Shown: positions 52,513 to 61,896, counted from the stretch's first letter. The stretch is DNA of 64,000 nt from Spirosoma endbachense (GCF_010233585.1 NZ_CP045997.1:5027284-5091283), one strand, 5' to 3'. Notes: generated by a model from the sequence alone, not told the origin. Program-made: numbers and translations.

Positions 52513-53832
52513 ATGAACGTAAAGCTACCCCCTCTTTCCCGCGCTGTCTGCGGAGTATTTATTAGTGGTTTATTATTGGCAGGCTGTCAGGATGAACTTA
52601 ACCAGATCGATGGCTTCACCTATCCGGCATTTGTAGAAGCCAGTAACCCTAAAACGCTATCGACAGCGCCCAACGGGACAACGATTTACAATGGTGGATA
52701 TGGTTCGTCGATTGCTCCATCCCTCAACGATCCATCCGTGTTTTACCTGCTCACCGACCGGGGACCTAATGCTGCGGGCGTTCAGGCCAATTCCATTATT
52801 TTCGGTAAAGCCGACTTTACACCGCAGATTGGTAAGTTCCGGATCGTGGGCGATCAGATTGTGTTGGAAGAAACGATTTTGCTGAAAAATGCCAGCGGTC
52901 AGCTCCTGACGGGATTACCGAATCCGGTTGGACAGGGTAATACGGGCGAAATTGCCATCGACCTGAATGGGAAAACCATTTCACCTGATCCGGATGGTAT
53001 CGACTCCGAAGGATTGGTCCTGATGCCGGATGGTTCATTCTGGATAAGCGATGAATACGGGCCTCACCTGGTACACGTTGATCCAGCCGGAAAGACCATT
53101 GAGCGTGTCAATCCATTTGGGACTGGAACCGGTGGGCGTATTATTCCGAAAGTGTTTGCCCGTCGTCGGCCGAATCGCGGTATGGAAGGGTTGACTATTA
53201 CGCCTGACGGAAAAACCCTGGTTGGCTTAATGCAGTCACCCCTATACAATCCATCTTCGGCGGCTGTCACAAACTCAACTGTTCTTCGGATACTTACATT
53301 TGAAATCGCGACTGGTGCTACCAAACAATACGTTTATTTGATGGAAGATCCTGGCCTGACTGGCTGTAGTGAAATTGCTGCCATAACCAATACAACTTTC
53401 CTGACGCTGGAACGTGACGGCGATTACGGCGGTAATCCAGCCAAACCGGCCAAGTTTAAGCGGGTTTATAAATTCGATCTGGCCGGAGCTACCGACATTT
53501 CCGACTCGTTCAATGGCGATGGGGGCAAGCTCTATAACGGTATGACAGTTGACCAGCTGAAAGATAAAGCGGGCCTGACTGCGGCTGGCATCGTGCCTGT
53601 TTCGAAAACGCTCGTGTTTGATCTGATCACCGACATTTCGCCGGTGTATCCACACGACAAAGCAGAAGGAATAGCGTTGATTGGTCGTAATCGACTGGCG
53701 ATTTCCAATGATGACGATTTCGGCGTATTGGATGATGGCAAAAATGGCTTCACCACCAAACTGTTGCCCGCTACCGGCCAGGTCGATAAAAACCGGATTT
53801 ACTTCGTGACATTGAAATCCGCATTACGATAA
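52513..53832 (+). CDS. Esterase-like-activity-of-phytase family lipoprotein
   Basis: A 439-residue lipoprotein (lipobox LLLAGC) with the beta-propeller of the phytase-like family. Diagnostic phrases are FYLLTDRGPNAAGVQ, DSEGLVLMPDGSFWISDEYGPHLVHVDPAGK, RGMEGLTITPDGKTLVGLMQSPLYN and AEGIALIGRNRLAISNDDDFG. Members are secreted phosphoesterases of poorly known substrate. The start is placed at 52513 so that the signal peptide is N-terminal. Convergent with an M61 peptidase, with a shared terminator. Confidence 0.88.
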   Translation: MNVKLPPLSRAVCGVFISGLLLAGCQDELNQIDGFTYPAFVEASNPKTLSTAPNGTTIYNGGYGSSIAPSLNDPSVFYLLTDRGPNAAGVQANSIIFGKADFTPQIGKFRIVGDQIVLEETILLKNASGQLLTGLPNPVGQGNTGEIAIDLNGKTISPDPDGIDSEGLVLMPDGSFWISDEYGPHLVHVDPAGKTIERVNPFGTGTGGRIIPKVFARRRPNRGMEGLTITPDGKTLVGLMQSPLYNPSSAAVTNSTVLRILTFEIATGATKQYVYLMEDPGLTGCSEIAAITNTTFLTLERDGDYGGNPAKPAKFKRVYKFDLAGATDISDSFNGDGGKLYNGMTVDQLKDKAGLTAAGIVPVSKTLVFDLITDISPVYPHDKAEGIALIGRNRLAISNDDDFGVLDDGKNGFTTKLLPATGQVDKNRIYFVTLKSALR

Positions 53833-53840
53833 ACTACTGT

Positions 53841-53888
53841 AACGAATAAGCCCCGAAGATATACTCTTAGCTTTGGGGCTTATTCGTT
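53841..53888. terminator. Bidirectional terminator
   Basis: 53841-53858 pairs with 53871-53888 over 18 bp (one G-T wobble) around a 12-nt loop; the stem is based on AACGAATAAGCCCC. It fills the gap between the convergent phytase-like and M61 genes, with T-rich sequence following. Confidence 0.8.
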
Positions 53889-53904
53889 ATTTTCAGTTTT
53901 ACGC

Positions 53905-55704
53905 CTACAAATTCTTCTGCCAGCGTTCTCTGAGCGCGAGTTGTTGCGGAGTCGCCTGGGGGTTTGGCTCGAACACGTAACGGTTTACTTCGGGAATTTC
54001 CTGCATGGTGGCTTTGATAGTTATGGGTTGCCCGTTACGCCGAACGGTCAGCTCATACGGATCGCCCGCTTTGAGTCCGCGAATCTGTTCCCGAATTGTC
54101 GGGAGTGTTGATTGATCGATCGTTTGCTGATTGAACGCGATCCATTCGTCATTTTCCTGTATACCAGCCTGACGCAGTGGCTCACTCACCTGTTTCAACC
54201 GAAGGGTATCATTCACCGGAACCGGTCTCATGCCCAGTGAGGGGAGTTTTTTGCCGGTAGCGAAAACGGGCTTATACAAAATTCCGACTTTACCGAAGTA
54301 CTCCTGAAGGGGCAAATGTTCGGCATTCTTGACATACCGATTGAAGAAATCAGTGATTTCTGGATAGGTTTTCTGCGCGAAAATGTCGAAGAATTCTTTA
54401 TCGGGAAATGGGCGATTTGGACCATAGGTACTTGTTAGCTCGTTGATTACTTCCCGAAGGCCACGCTGCCCACCCGACAACTCAAGGAGCCGGATATCGA
54501 GCAAACCAGCCACCAGCGCACCCCGGTTATAGATATTTCCGTACTGTTTCTGGCCTTCGGGTGTATAGCACGTCAGCGCGAGTTTTAGCAAACTGTAGGT
54601 CGTGTCCAGCTGCTGATCGATCTTTACTTTCTGACTCAGTTCGTCGCAGTAAGCGGGCAGATCAGTCAGGCCACCCCGTAGCCGCATGGCCCCATTGGCC
54701 CATTCCGTTACCCCTTCATACAACCAAAGATGGGCGGAGGGGGTAGGAGTAACAAAATTGAACTGCTGGATCAGCTCGCTATGAATATTTAATGGCGTAA
54801 CAACGTGAAAAAACTCATGGGCCGCAATGGACGTAACTGTTTCGGCCAGGCGAGGAGAAAAGGGAGTTTCCTTGAATATGTATTCCGAACTGTAGGAATG
54901 TTCCCAGGCTCCCCAGCTTTCATCCTCAAAATGGTATAAAAAGGTATAGCGCTTTACGGGCAGCGTTTTCAAAAACTTTCCGGCCGCCTGAAGCATCGAC
55001 TGCATGCTGTTGAGCAATTGCTCGGACGTAACCTGATCGGTTTTCGAATAGGTGTACATCTCAACGGCAGCTCCGCCCACCGTAGTTTCGGCGCGGGTCA
55101 GGCGTCCCAGCAAAATGGGTGAATCGACAATGCGGTCGTAGCTATCGGCCAGAAAATACCCATCCTTATTCTTTTCAAGTGCCGTGCCTACGGTCCACTC
55201 CATTGGGTAATTGATTTTTACGGCCAGTGGAGTTGCCTGCATGCCCTGCGGAAAACCAAACACGCCCTGTCCGTTGATGAGGGCATGATCCTGCTCAATC
55301 GAGGTGCCGCACATCCTGTAAATGACATCTTTCTTAACGGGCGTATCCCAGGTTTCGGCAATCTGATAGCGAATCTGGCGTACCTGAGCAGGTTGCTCAA
55401 TTTTCCATTGATTAGTCGAAACCTGCTCGGTTTTCAGCTCCTTACCTTTTTTATCGAATGCCTGAAACGAACGGACAAAACGACCAATATCCATGACCTG
55501 ATAGGTGCCTGGTGCTGTCGATGCAAACTGATAAACAGCGTTTTCCGGTTTCAGTCCATCGACATGAAGGGTAACTTTAAACTGATCGTCAGCCCGGTTG
55601 TTCAGGTCAACCTCGTAGACCAGAGGGGCTGGCCCGGCTGCCCACACAGGCGTTGTCAATGCGGAGCAAGCCAGCAACAGTGCGCTCCAAACAAAATTGT
55701 TCAT
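53905..55704 (-). CDS. M61-family metallopeptidase with PDZ domain
   Basis: A 599-residue exported zinc peptidase. After a signal peptide (about 1-23) there is an N-terminal beta domain, a gluzincin catalytic domain with the HExxH motif in AAHEFFHVVTPLNIHSE and the Glu ligand in YEGVTEWANGAM, and a C-terminal PDZ domain (about 505-575, RQAGIQENDEWIAFNQQTID ... LKAGDPYELTVRRNGQPI). This is the glycyl-aminopeptidase family. The start at 55704 places the signal peptide at the N-terminus; a much longer in-frame extension upstream has no coding look. Confidence 0.92.
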   Translation of the reverse strand: MNNFVWSALLLACSALTTPVWAAGPAPLVYEVDLNNRADDQFKVTLHVDGLKPENAVYQFASTAPGTYQVMDIGRFVRSFQAFDKKGKELKTEQVSTNQWKIEQPAQVRQIRYQIAETWDTPVKKDVIYRMCGTSIEQDHALINGQGVFGFPQGMQATPLAVKINYPMEWTVGTALEKNKDGYFLADSYDRIVDSPILLGRLTRAETTVGGAAVEMYTYSKTDQVTSEQLLNSMQSMLQAAGKFLKTLPVKRYTFLYHFEDESWGAWEHSYSSEYIFKETPFSPRLAETVTSIAAHEFFHVVTPLNIHSELIQQFNFVTPTPSAHLWLYEGVTEWANGAMRLRGGLTDLPAYCDELSQKVKIDQQLDTTYSLLKLALTCYTPEGQKQYGNIYNRGALVAGLLDIRLLELSGGQRGLREVINELTSTYGPNRPFPDKEFFDIFAQKTYPEITDFFNRYVKNAEHLPLQEYFGKVGILYKPVFATGKKLPSLGMRPVPVNDTLRLKQVSEPLRQAGIQENDEWIAFNQQTIDQSTLPTIREQIRGLKAGDPYELTVRRNGQPITIKATMQEIPEVNRYVFEPNPQATPQQLALRERWQKNL

Positions 55705-56302
55705 AGTACGTGAAAGAAAGCTAAATCGAGTACTCAAAAAAATACGTAAAAAGTAAACATACGCAATCTTGCCGGCTTCGTACCTTAAAACTAGGATGAG
55801 AGGAGAATAGGCTGGATTTATGGCTACCGCCCTGTTACTCAGTATGGGCGTAGTTAGGGAAAACCTAAAAGAACAACCACTTTCGCCGGTACAGCTTCGG
55901 TAAGTCGGTCTCAAGGCCAACATCTATACAGATAATCGCATGCTGCTTTTCGAATCTTTCATTTTGTATTGGCAGTAGCTTGCTCATACAAGCTTTCCGG
56001 TCAATAAAAGCAATCAAATAAATTAGGATGGGATTTTTTAAAGAAATTTTAATTAAAAAATATTAATAGGTTACAAATTGTTGTTAATGAATTTATTTTA
56101 TAAATTCATTAAAATATACTAAAATTATTAAGAGATGTGAATTGTAAATGCCTAAATAGTTAGAATTTATCCAAATAGGCGCTATTATTCATTAGATATT
56201 TTTATTTTAAGTATAATTATATGGTAAAATAGATTATATAAACTTTTAAAGATTGATGTAACTAATATTGCTTTAAATGGATAGAAAATGGTAATATTGC
56301 CC
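55705..56302. other. AT-rich intergenic region
   Basis: This 598-base gap is the longest in the window. From about 55980 to 56290 it is strikingly AT-rich, unlike its surroundings. It holds a perfect 13-bp hairpin, TTAATGAATTTAT / ATAAATTCATTAA, at 56084-56096 and 56100-56112 with a 3-nt loop. No gene is seen. Confidence 0.6.
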
Positions 56303-56929
56303 ATGAAAAATGTATTTTTAATCGGCCTCCTTTTTTTGTTTTCCTGGCCTTTACGGGCTCAACAGCAACTACCCAAATCCGCAATAAGCATAGCTGTTGA
56401 GGCAAATCATGTGGGTAGTAGTGAACCTGGGCAATCCACCACTTTTAAGTATTCGCTAATCAGAACTCAGGAGGTCAAGTCGAGCCGATGGAATTATGAA
56501 GTTAGTTTAGGCTACATAGACCACTATCTAAGGGAAAATTTTTTGCCATTCGATTATTTTTATAAGGGGACTCGTTCGCAGCGTATGGCAGGTGACTTAA
56601 GTTTTCTATTTAATCTGGTCAAAACAGAAAAGCATGCGTTTCAGGTTGGGGCTGGCCCATCCATCTGGTATCAGCGAAATGGCATCATCTCCGACTTAAC
56701 TGGAATTTCGAATGGCCAGCAAATAGAAAAAGTAACTTTCACCAGAACCTATCAGGGGGAATTCAATGCTGGGATTAATCTCAAAACCAATTATTACTAT
56801 TCAATCACTCCTAAACTGATTGCTGGCATTCGAGTTGGAGTTTCGACTAATTTCCTAACCCCTGATGTAAGAACAAGCTTACTGGGTACCTTATCCTCGG
56901 CAGGAATTAGTATCGGTTATCGTTTTTAG
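56303..56929 (+). CDS. Outer-membrane beta-barrel protein
   Basis: A 208-residue protein with a signal peptide (MKNVFLIGLLFLFSWPLRAQ) and barrel-type strands (WNYEVSLGYIDHYL, HAFQVGAGPSIWYQ, YYSITPKLIAGIRVGVSTNF, SAGISIGYRF, the last ending in a typical aromatic). It is preceded by an AT-rich segment and itself looks more AT-rich than its neighbours, so recent acquisition is possible. The downstream ATG is used as start because it opens the signal peptide. Function unknown. Confidence 0.72.
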   Translation: MKNVFLIGLLFLFSWPLRAQQQLPKSAISIAVEANHVGSSEPGQSTTFKYSLIRTQEVKSSRWNYEVSLGYIDHYLRENFLPFDYFYKGTRSQRMAGDLSFLFNLVKTEKHAFQVGAGPSIWYQRNGIISDLTGISNGQQIEKVTFTRTYQGEFNAGINLKTNYYYSITPKLIAGIRVGVSTNFLTPDVRTSLLGTLSSAGISIGYRF

Positions 56930-56947
56930 ATGATGTGTAGGATAAGC

Positions 56948-57628
56948 TTACCCACCCAGTTCGATTACCTGCCCGTCCTGACAACGCAGCACGCGGGCCG
57001 GATACTTATTGAGCAGTTCGTAATTGTGGGTAGCCATGAGCACCGCTGTTCCGGCGTTGTTGATGGCCTGAAAAACCTTCATAATCTGATCCGAAACTGC
57101 TGGATCGAGGTTACCGGTAGGTTCATCGGCAATCAGAATGAGGGGTTCGTTCAGCATGGCACGGGCAACAACAACCCGTTGCTGCTCGCCCCCCGAAAGC
57201 TGGTGGGGCATTTTTTTCTGGGCGGTTCCGAGGCCAACCTGCATCAATACATCGGCAATGCGGTTATTCATATCGGCTTTGTTCGACCAGCCGGTTGCTT
57301 TTAACACAAACCGTAGATTCTCTTCAACCGTGCGATCAGGAAACAGCTGAAAGTCCTGAAAGACAATACCAATTTTACGGCGCAGAAAAGGAACATCGCG
57401 GGGTTTAAGCTTATCGAGCGAATAGCCAGCTACGAAACCCTTCCCATTCTGAAGCCATAAATCGGCGTATAGTGTTTTTAGTAATGATGTTTTCCCGCTG
57501 CCCGTTCGGCCGATCAGATAAGCAAAATCGCCTTTATTTATCTGAAACGATACATCGCCCAAAATCAGTTTACTGCCCTGGTAGATGTCCGCGTGGTCTA
57601 TACTAAGAACGGGTTCTGTAGAAAACAT
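56948..57628 (-). CDS. ftsE: FtsE, cell-division ABC ATPase
   Basis: A 226-residue ABC ATPase: Walker [10 protein letters not shown] (about 39-47), Q-loop [19 protein letters not shown], signature [15 protein letters not shown], Walker [15 protein letters not shown] and switch His in ATHNYELL. The DFQL.PDRTV..N segment is typical of FtsE. With FtsX it controls peptidoglycan hydrolases at the septum; ftsX is not next to it here. It lies 82 bases downstream of the aldolase gene on the same strand. Confidence 0.9.
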   Translation of the reverse strand: MFSTEPVLSIDHADIYQGSKLILGDVSFQINKGDFAYLIGRTGSGKTSLLKTLYADLWLQNGKGFVAGYSLDKLKPRDVPFLRRKIGIVFQDFQLFPDRTVEENLRFVLKATGWSNKADMNNRIADVLMQVGLGTAQKKMPHQLSGGEQQRVVVARAMLNEPLILIADEPTGNLDPAVSDQIMKVFQAINNAGTAVLMATHNYELLNKYPARVLRCQDGQVIELGG

Positions 57629-57641
57629 AGATTTGGTTATC

Positions 57642-57704
57642 AGTTGTCAGTCACTGATCGTTAGCAAGTTTGGTTGAATCACTAACGATCAGCGACTGAC
57701 AACT
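57642..57704. repeat. 23-bp inverted repeat between aldolase and ftsE
   Basis: 57642-57664 and 57682-57704 pair at 22 of 23 positions (AGTTGTCAGTC-A-CTGATCGTTAG) around a 17-nt loop. A T-run follows on the plus strand, but the flanking genes are both on the minus strand, so it does not fit a simple terminator for them. Confidence 0.75.
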
Positions 57705-57710
57705 ATTTTT

Positions 57711-58379
57711 TTACTTTTTAACCGGTAAGTTAGCCTTTTCGTGGTCAGCCAGGAATTTAGCCAGACCGCTGTCGGTCAGTGGGTGGTTGAGCAGTGATTT
57801 AATAACGCTCAATGGAGCTGTCATAACATCGGCTCCGATTTCAGCGCACTGAATAACGTGCATCGGGTGACGTACTGAAGCGGCCAGTACTTCGGTAGTG
57901 AAACCGTAATTCGTGAAAATAGTTACGATTTGCTCGATCAGGGCCATACCATCGGTCGAGATATCATCTAACCGGCCAACGAACGGCGACACGAACGAAG
58001 CGCCTGCTTTAGCAGCCACCAGTGCCTGACCCGCTGAAAAAATCAAAGTACAGTTGGTACGAATGCCTTTTTCTGAGAAATATTTGATCGCTTTTACACC
58101 ATCGGCGGTCATTGGAACCTTCACCACGATATTCTCGTCGATTTCGGCCAGTTCATCGCCTTCTTTAATCATCTCATCGTATTTGACGGAGATAACTTCA
58201 GCGCTTACATCACCTTCTACGATTTCGCAGATTTGTTTGTAATGGCGCATCACGTTGTCTTTGCCGGTGATACCTTCTTTGGCCATCAACGATGGGTTGG
58301 TCGTGACGCCGTCGAGAACGCCCATGTCCTGAGCCTCGCGAATGTCGGCCAGATTGGCCGTGTCAATGAAAAATTTCAT
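57711..58379 (-). CDS. fsa: Fructose-6-phosphate aldolase (transaldolase family)
   Basis: A 222-residue TIM-barrel enzyme of the short transaldolase/FSA subgroup: [14 protein letters not shown] at the start, [13 protein letters not shown], the Schiff-base Lys in NIVVKVPMT, and [32 protein letters not shown]. It interconverts fructose-6-phosphate with dihydroxyacetone and glyceraldehyde-3-phosphate, or acts as a transaldolase; the two are hard to tell apart by sequence. Next to galactokinase on the same strand. Confidence 0.92.
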   Translation of the reverse strand: MKFFIDTANLADIREAQDMGVLDGVTTNPSLMAKEGITGKDNVMRHYKQICEIVEGDVSAEVISVKYDEMIKEGDELAEIDENIVVKVPMTADGVKAIKYFSEKGIRTNCTLIFSAGQALVAAKAGASFVSPFVGRLDDISTDGMALIEQIVTIFTNYGFTTEVLAASVRHPMHVIQCAEIGADVMTAPLSVIKSLLNHPLTDSGLAKFLADHEKANLPVKK

Positions 58380-58395
58380 AGTTAAACAGAATTAA

Positions 58396-58483
58396 GTAGG
58401 TCGGTAAGCTGGTAAGCCCGGAAGCTAAAAGGAACGAATACATAAAATATACGCTGTCTTGTTAACTTACTGACTTACTGACT
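58396..58483. repeat. Imperfect inverted repeat overlapping the galK 3' end
   Basis: TAGGTCGGTAAGCTGGTAAG (58396-58415) is an imperfect inverted match to CTTACTGACTTACTGACTA (about 58465-58483), which encodes the last codons of galactokinase as a short tandem of AGTAAGTC. The repeat lies between galK and the aldolase gene. Confidence 0.35.
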
Positions 58484-59625
58484 AGGTTCGTACCATTTTG
58501 AATTTTGCAGGCGTGAAGGTACGTATCTTTACCCGTTCTGGCTTTATATTGTTTGGTAATCAGGTGCGTAAAATCATCAAGTGCGTCTTCTCGTACCAGA
58601 TTAATGGTACAGCCGCCAAAACCCCCGCCCATCATCCGGGCACCCAGTACACCGTGATGTTCGCGGGCAATGTCGACCAGAGCATCCAGTTCAGGACAAC
58701 TCACTTCATACCACTGACTGAGTCCCTCGTGTGACCCATACATCAACTGGCCAAATGTTTTGATATCACCCGCTTCTAAAGCGGTTACCCCGTCGAGCAG
58801 TCGTTGATTCTCCTGTACTACATAGGCGCACCGGCGATAGATTAACGGCTGGGTATTTTTCAGATGCGTGTCAAGCATGGTCATCGTCACATCGCGCAGG
58901 CTGTTGATTTCGGGATAAAACGTTTTCAGAAACCGAACCCCCGCTTCGCATTCAGCCCGGCGCGTGTTGTATTCGGAAGTAACTAAAGAGTGTTTCACCC
59001 TTGAATCGCACAGAACGATGCTGATTCCGTCCATTTGCAGGGGTGCATAGGTATATTCCAGCGAACGGCAGTCCAGTTTAATGACATGGTTGGCCTTACC
59101 CATCATGCTGGCAAACATATCCATAATACCGACCTTGGCACCAACGAAATCGTTCTCGGCTCGTTGCGATAGTTTGAGTAGCGTTATCCGATCCAGGCCC
59201 AGACCAAAGAGTTCGTTAAGGGCAAAACCGACGCCATTTTCCAACGCTGCCGACGATGATAAACCAGCCCCCATTGGAATCGTTCCACCGAAAACGCAGT
59301 TGAAACCCCGTATAGGCTGACCTAACAACCGGAACTGGGCAACTACGCCCAGAAGATAGTCAGCCCAGGTATGCGTTGAGGTAAGATCATTGACTGTACC
59401 GTGATAGGTTTTATTCAGATCGTAAGCAACAAAATGAAGTTCGTCGTCGTCGCGTGGACCAACGGCCAGATAGATCGCTTTGTCAATGGCTGCGGGCAAT
59501 ACGAACCCTTCGTTATAATCTGTATGTTCACCGATAAGATTAACGCGGCCAGGAGAGCAGATCAGGATCGGATCAGAATGGAACGCGTCCTGAAACGACG
59601 CGGTAAGTTGGCTAAGCAGGTCCAT
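58462..59625 (-). CDS. galK: Galactokinase
   Basis: A 387-residue GHMP kinase with all galactokinase motifs: GRVNLIGEHTDYNEG (about 26-40), the ATP-binding GGTIPMGAGLSSSAALE (about 113-129) and the C-terminal GARMMGGGFGGCTINLV. It phosphorylates galactose to galactose-1-phosphate, the first step of the Leloir pathway. galT and galE are not in the window. Its last residues are encoded by a short tandem repeat. Confidence 0.95.
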   Translation of the reverse strand: MDLLSQLTASFQDAFHSDPILICSPGRVNLIGEHTDYNEGFVLPAAIDKAIYLAVGPRDDDELHFVAYDLNKTYHGTVNDLTSTHTWADYLLGVVAQFRLLGQPIRGFNCVFGGTIPMGAGLSSSAALENGVGFALNELFGLGLDRITLLKLSQRAENDFVGAKVGIMDMFASMMGKANHVIKLDCRSLEYTYAPLQMDGISIVLCDSRVKHSLVTSEYNTRRAECEAGVRFLKTFYPEINSLRDVTMTMLDTHLKNTQPLIYRRCAYVVQENQRLLDGVTALEAGDIKTFGQLMYGSHEGLSQWYEVSCPELDALVDIAREHHGVLGARMMGGGFGGCTINLVREDALDDFTHLITKQYKARTGKDTYLHACKIQNGTNLVSKSVS

Positions 59626-59868
59626 GTTGGGTTTAAGGAATTTAGCGGTCTGATACAGCTAACCCGCATAACCCGCTAAACAAATTAATTGCTCCCGCGA
59701 AACTAATACACAGTAGGACGGAAACAAAAAATGGCAAACCAATGTCTCACCGCTACGACCACCTACCCTTGCTTCGGTCAAGACCTGGGGGATTCAGCAG
59801 GAGCTGGTAGCACCGATTTGCCGATGCAAAGTTAAGCAATTGTTAGTCAAACGACCAAATTTCGACTG

Positions 59869-59876
59869 TACCTTTG
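59869..59876 (+). promoter_or_regulatory. Candidate -7 box for the TPR lipoprotein operon
   Basis: TACCTTTG matches TAnnTTTG exactly, giving a leader of about 12 nt before the ATG at 59895. No clear -33 element lies at the normal spacing. Confidence 0.4.
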
Positions 59877-59894
59877 CGCCAAAATACATTCGTG

Positions 59895-60614
59895 ATGAAG
59901 AGTTCTTTTTATAGTTTTTTTTGTACGCTGTTCATTATCAGTGCCTGTACCTCGACAGATAAAACGATTGAACAGGGAAGAGATTATTTAAAACAGGGTA
60001 AATTCCGGGAAGCAGTACAGGTATTGAATCAGGCTGTGGAAGCCGACGCTGGCAATGCCGAAGCGTTTAACTCGCGCGGTGTCGCTTATTTTGAGCTTAA
60101 AGAATACGCCAATGCAACGATGGACTACGATCAGGCCATTAAGCTGGATCCGAACTTTTATCGCCCTTATTACAATCGGGGCTTATTGAAGGTTGCTCAG
60201 AACGATCTGCCGGGTGCGTTGAAAGATTATTCTGACGCCATCCGGCTGGCGCCCGATTCGAGCCGCAGCATGAGTGCTGAAATTTTTCTGAACCGGGGTC
60301 AGTTATTTGCAGCACAGGGGCAGATTCAACCCGCCCTGACCGATTTTTCACAGGCTATTTCCTTAGATCCGAAGAATGCGCTTGCTTTATATAATCGGGG
60401 CAATCTGCGATTCCAGCAAAAAGACCTGGCTGGAGCTACGATCGATTTTCAGCAGGCTGTGCAGGCCGACCCAAAATTTGGTAAAGCCTTTTATGGATTG
60501 GGTATAGCTCAGATCCTGCAAAACGAGCGCGAAGGGGGGTGCCTGAGTCTGAAACAGGCACAAAATCTGGGCTATGCCGATGCGGCTAATGCCGTGGCTG
60601 AATATTGTCGCTAA
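59895..60614 (+). CDS. TPR-repeat lipoprotein
   Basis: A 239-residue lipoprotein (lipobox FIISAC) with about six tetratricopeptide repeats, easily seen in phrases such as AEAFNSRGVAYFELKEYANATMDYDQAIKLDPNFYRPYYNRGLL and ALALYNRGNLRFQQKDLAGATIDFQQAVQADPKFGKAFYGLG. It probably scaffolds envelope complexes. The ATG at 59895 opens the signal peptide. First gene of a three-gene unit with the TMEM220 and lyase genes (23-base gap). Confidence 0.85.
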   Translation: MKSSFYSFFCTLFIISACTSTDKTIEQGRDYLKQGKFREAVQVLNQAVEADAGNAEAFNSRGVAYFELKEYANATMDYDQAIKLDPNFYRPYYNRGLLKVAQNDLPGALKDYSDAIRLAPDSSRSMSAEIFLNRGQLFAAQGQIQPALTDFSQAISLDPKNALALYNRGNLRFQQKDLAGATIDFQQAVQADPKFGKAFYGLGIAQILQNEREGGCLSLKQAQNLGYADAANAVAEYCR

Positions 60615-60637
60615 TTGATCAATGAGGTAATCACTGT

Positions 60638-60991
60638 ATGCGTAAGATTCTTGCTATCATTTTTGGGCTGCTTTTTGTTTTGTTTGCAGCCTTCCAGTAT
60701 AACGATCCTGACCCGGAGGTCTGGATACCGATCTATGGATTGGCCGCTGCGGCTTGTTTTATGACCTATGCGGGTGTAGCTCGCTGGTGGTTTCTGGTCA
60801 TAATGGCTCTTTTTTACGTAATCGCAGCTATTTATCAGTGGCCTCCCGTGTTTGAGGGATTCCTGTTCAGCGAAGTCGGTATGCGGAGTATGAATATAGA
60901 AATGGCGCGCGAGGCTGGTGGACTGGCTATCTGTGCGGCTGTTATGTTATTGCTGGCTGTCTTATCGCGTCAAGCCGCTCCACGACCATGA
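60638..60991 (+). CDS. Transmembrane 220 family protein
   Basis: A 117-residue membrane protein with four helices and the family signature AAFQYNDPDPEVWIPIYG after the first helix. It belongs to the TMEM220-like family, of unknown function. Its stop codon overlaps the start of the lyase gene (ATGA), implying coupled translation. Confidence 0.85.
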   Translation: MRKILAIIFGLLFVLFAAFQYNDPDPEVWIPIYGLAAAACFMTYAGVARWWFLVIMALFYVIAAIYQWPPVFEGFLFSEVGMRSMNIEMAREAGGLAICAAVMLLLAVLSRQAAPRP

Positions 60992-61833
60992 AACTTATCG
61001 AGTGCCCGCGCGATGCGATGCAGGGGCTTGCCCATTTCGTGCCTACGGATCTGAAAATCAGGTACCTCAATGCCCTGCTGCAAGCGGGTTTCCACACGCT
61101 CGACTTTGGCAGCTTTGTGTCGCCAAAGGCCATTCCACAGATGCGCGACACGGCCGACGTACTGGCGGGACTGAATCTGGCCGATACCCAGACAAAATTA
61201 CTGGCTATTGTCGCCAACGTTCGGGGAGCCGAGCAAGCGACGAACTTCACTGAAATTCAGTATGTAGGTTTTCCGCTTTCGGTGTCCGAAACGTTTCAGC
61301 AACGAAACACCAACAAGTCGGTTGCACAGGCATTTGTGGAGGTCGAGGAGATACAGAAACTGTGCATACAGACCCATAAAGAGCTGGTTGTTTACCTGTC
61401 TATGGGGTTTGGTAATCCTTATGGCGATCCGTATAGCACCGAACTCGTTACTGATTTTAGCGGCCGACTGGTTGATATGGGTGTTCAGATCATTGCTCCT
61501 TCCGACACGGTTGGTTCATCGACGCCGGAAGCGATTGAAAGGCTGTTCAGCCAGTTGTTAGCCACATTCCCCGACGTCGAATTTGGGGCGCATCTTCATG
61601 CCCTGCCAGGGGAAGCTCCTGCTAAGGTGAAGGCCGCACTTCGGGCGGGTGTTCAGCGAATAGATGGGGCTCTACGCGGTTTTGGTGGTTGCCCGATGGC
61701 GGCCGACGATTTGACGGGAAACCTGCCAACCGAAGAAATTATTGAGACACTCACGAATGAGGGCGTTTCGCTTAATCTTAACCAGGACGCATTCCAGAAA
61801 GCACTCACATTGTCAGCAGCGGTATTTATTTAA
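60988..61833 (+). CDS. HMG-CoA-lyase-like TIM-barrel lyase
   Basis: A 281-residue enzyme of the HMGL-like family: IECPRDAMQGLAHFVPTDLKIRYLNALLQAGFHTLDFGSFVSPKAIPQM at the start, the metal-site segment FGAHLHALPGEAPAKVKAALRAGVQRIDGALRGFGGCPMAADDLTGNLPTE at the end. It most likely cleaves 3-hydroxy-3-methylglutaryl-CoA in leucine breakdown; related citramalate- or homocitrate-type activities cannot be excluded. Translationally coupled to the TMEM220 gene. Confidence 0.85.
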   Translation: MKLIECPRDAMQGLAHFVPTDLKIRYLNALLQAGFHTLDFGSFVSPKAIPQMRDTADVLAGLNLADTQTKLLAIVANVRGAEQATNFTEIQYVGFPLSVSETFQQRNTNKSVAQAFVEVEEIQKLCIQTHKELVVYLSMGFGNPYGDPYSTELVTDFSGRLVDMGVQIIAPSDTVGSSTPEAIERLFSQLLATFPDVEFGAHLHALPGEAPAKVKAALRAGVQRIDGALRGFGGCPMAADDLTGNLPTEEIIETLTNEGVSLNLNQDAFQKALTLSAAVFI

Positions 61834-61876
61834 AGGAGGAAACCTTATGCATTCGTATCAAACACGATCGTGTTAA
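61832..61876 (+). other. Strong Shine-Dalgarno, nine-codon frame and palindrome
   Basis: Right at the lyase stop codon, AAAGGAGG (61832-61839) stands seven bases before an ATG (61847) that opens a nine-codon frame, MHSYQTRSC, ending at 61876. A perfect 14-bp palindrome, AACACGATCGTGTT, covers 61861-61874 inside it. A classical Shine-Dalgarno is unusual in this phylum. It may be a gene remnant, a tiny peptide or chance. Confidence 0.3.
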
Positions 61877-61896
61877 ATCGGGCATGGGTTTCGAGC

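Noticed and set aside
55705..55923. N-terminal extension of the M61 peptidase
   Set aside because: It would put 73 residues before a clear signal peptide; the sequence has no coding character.
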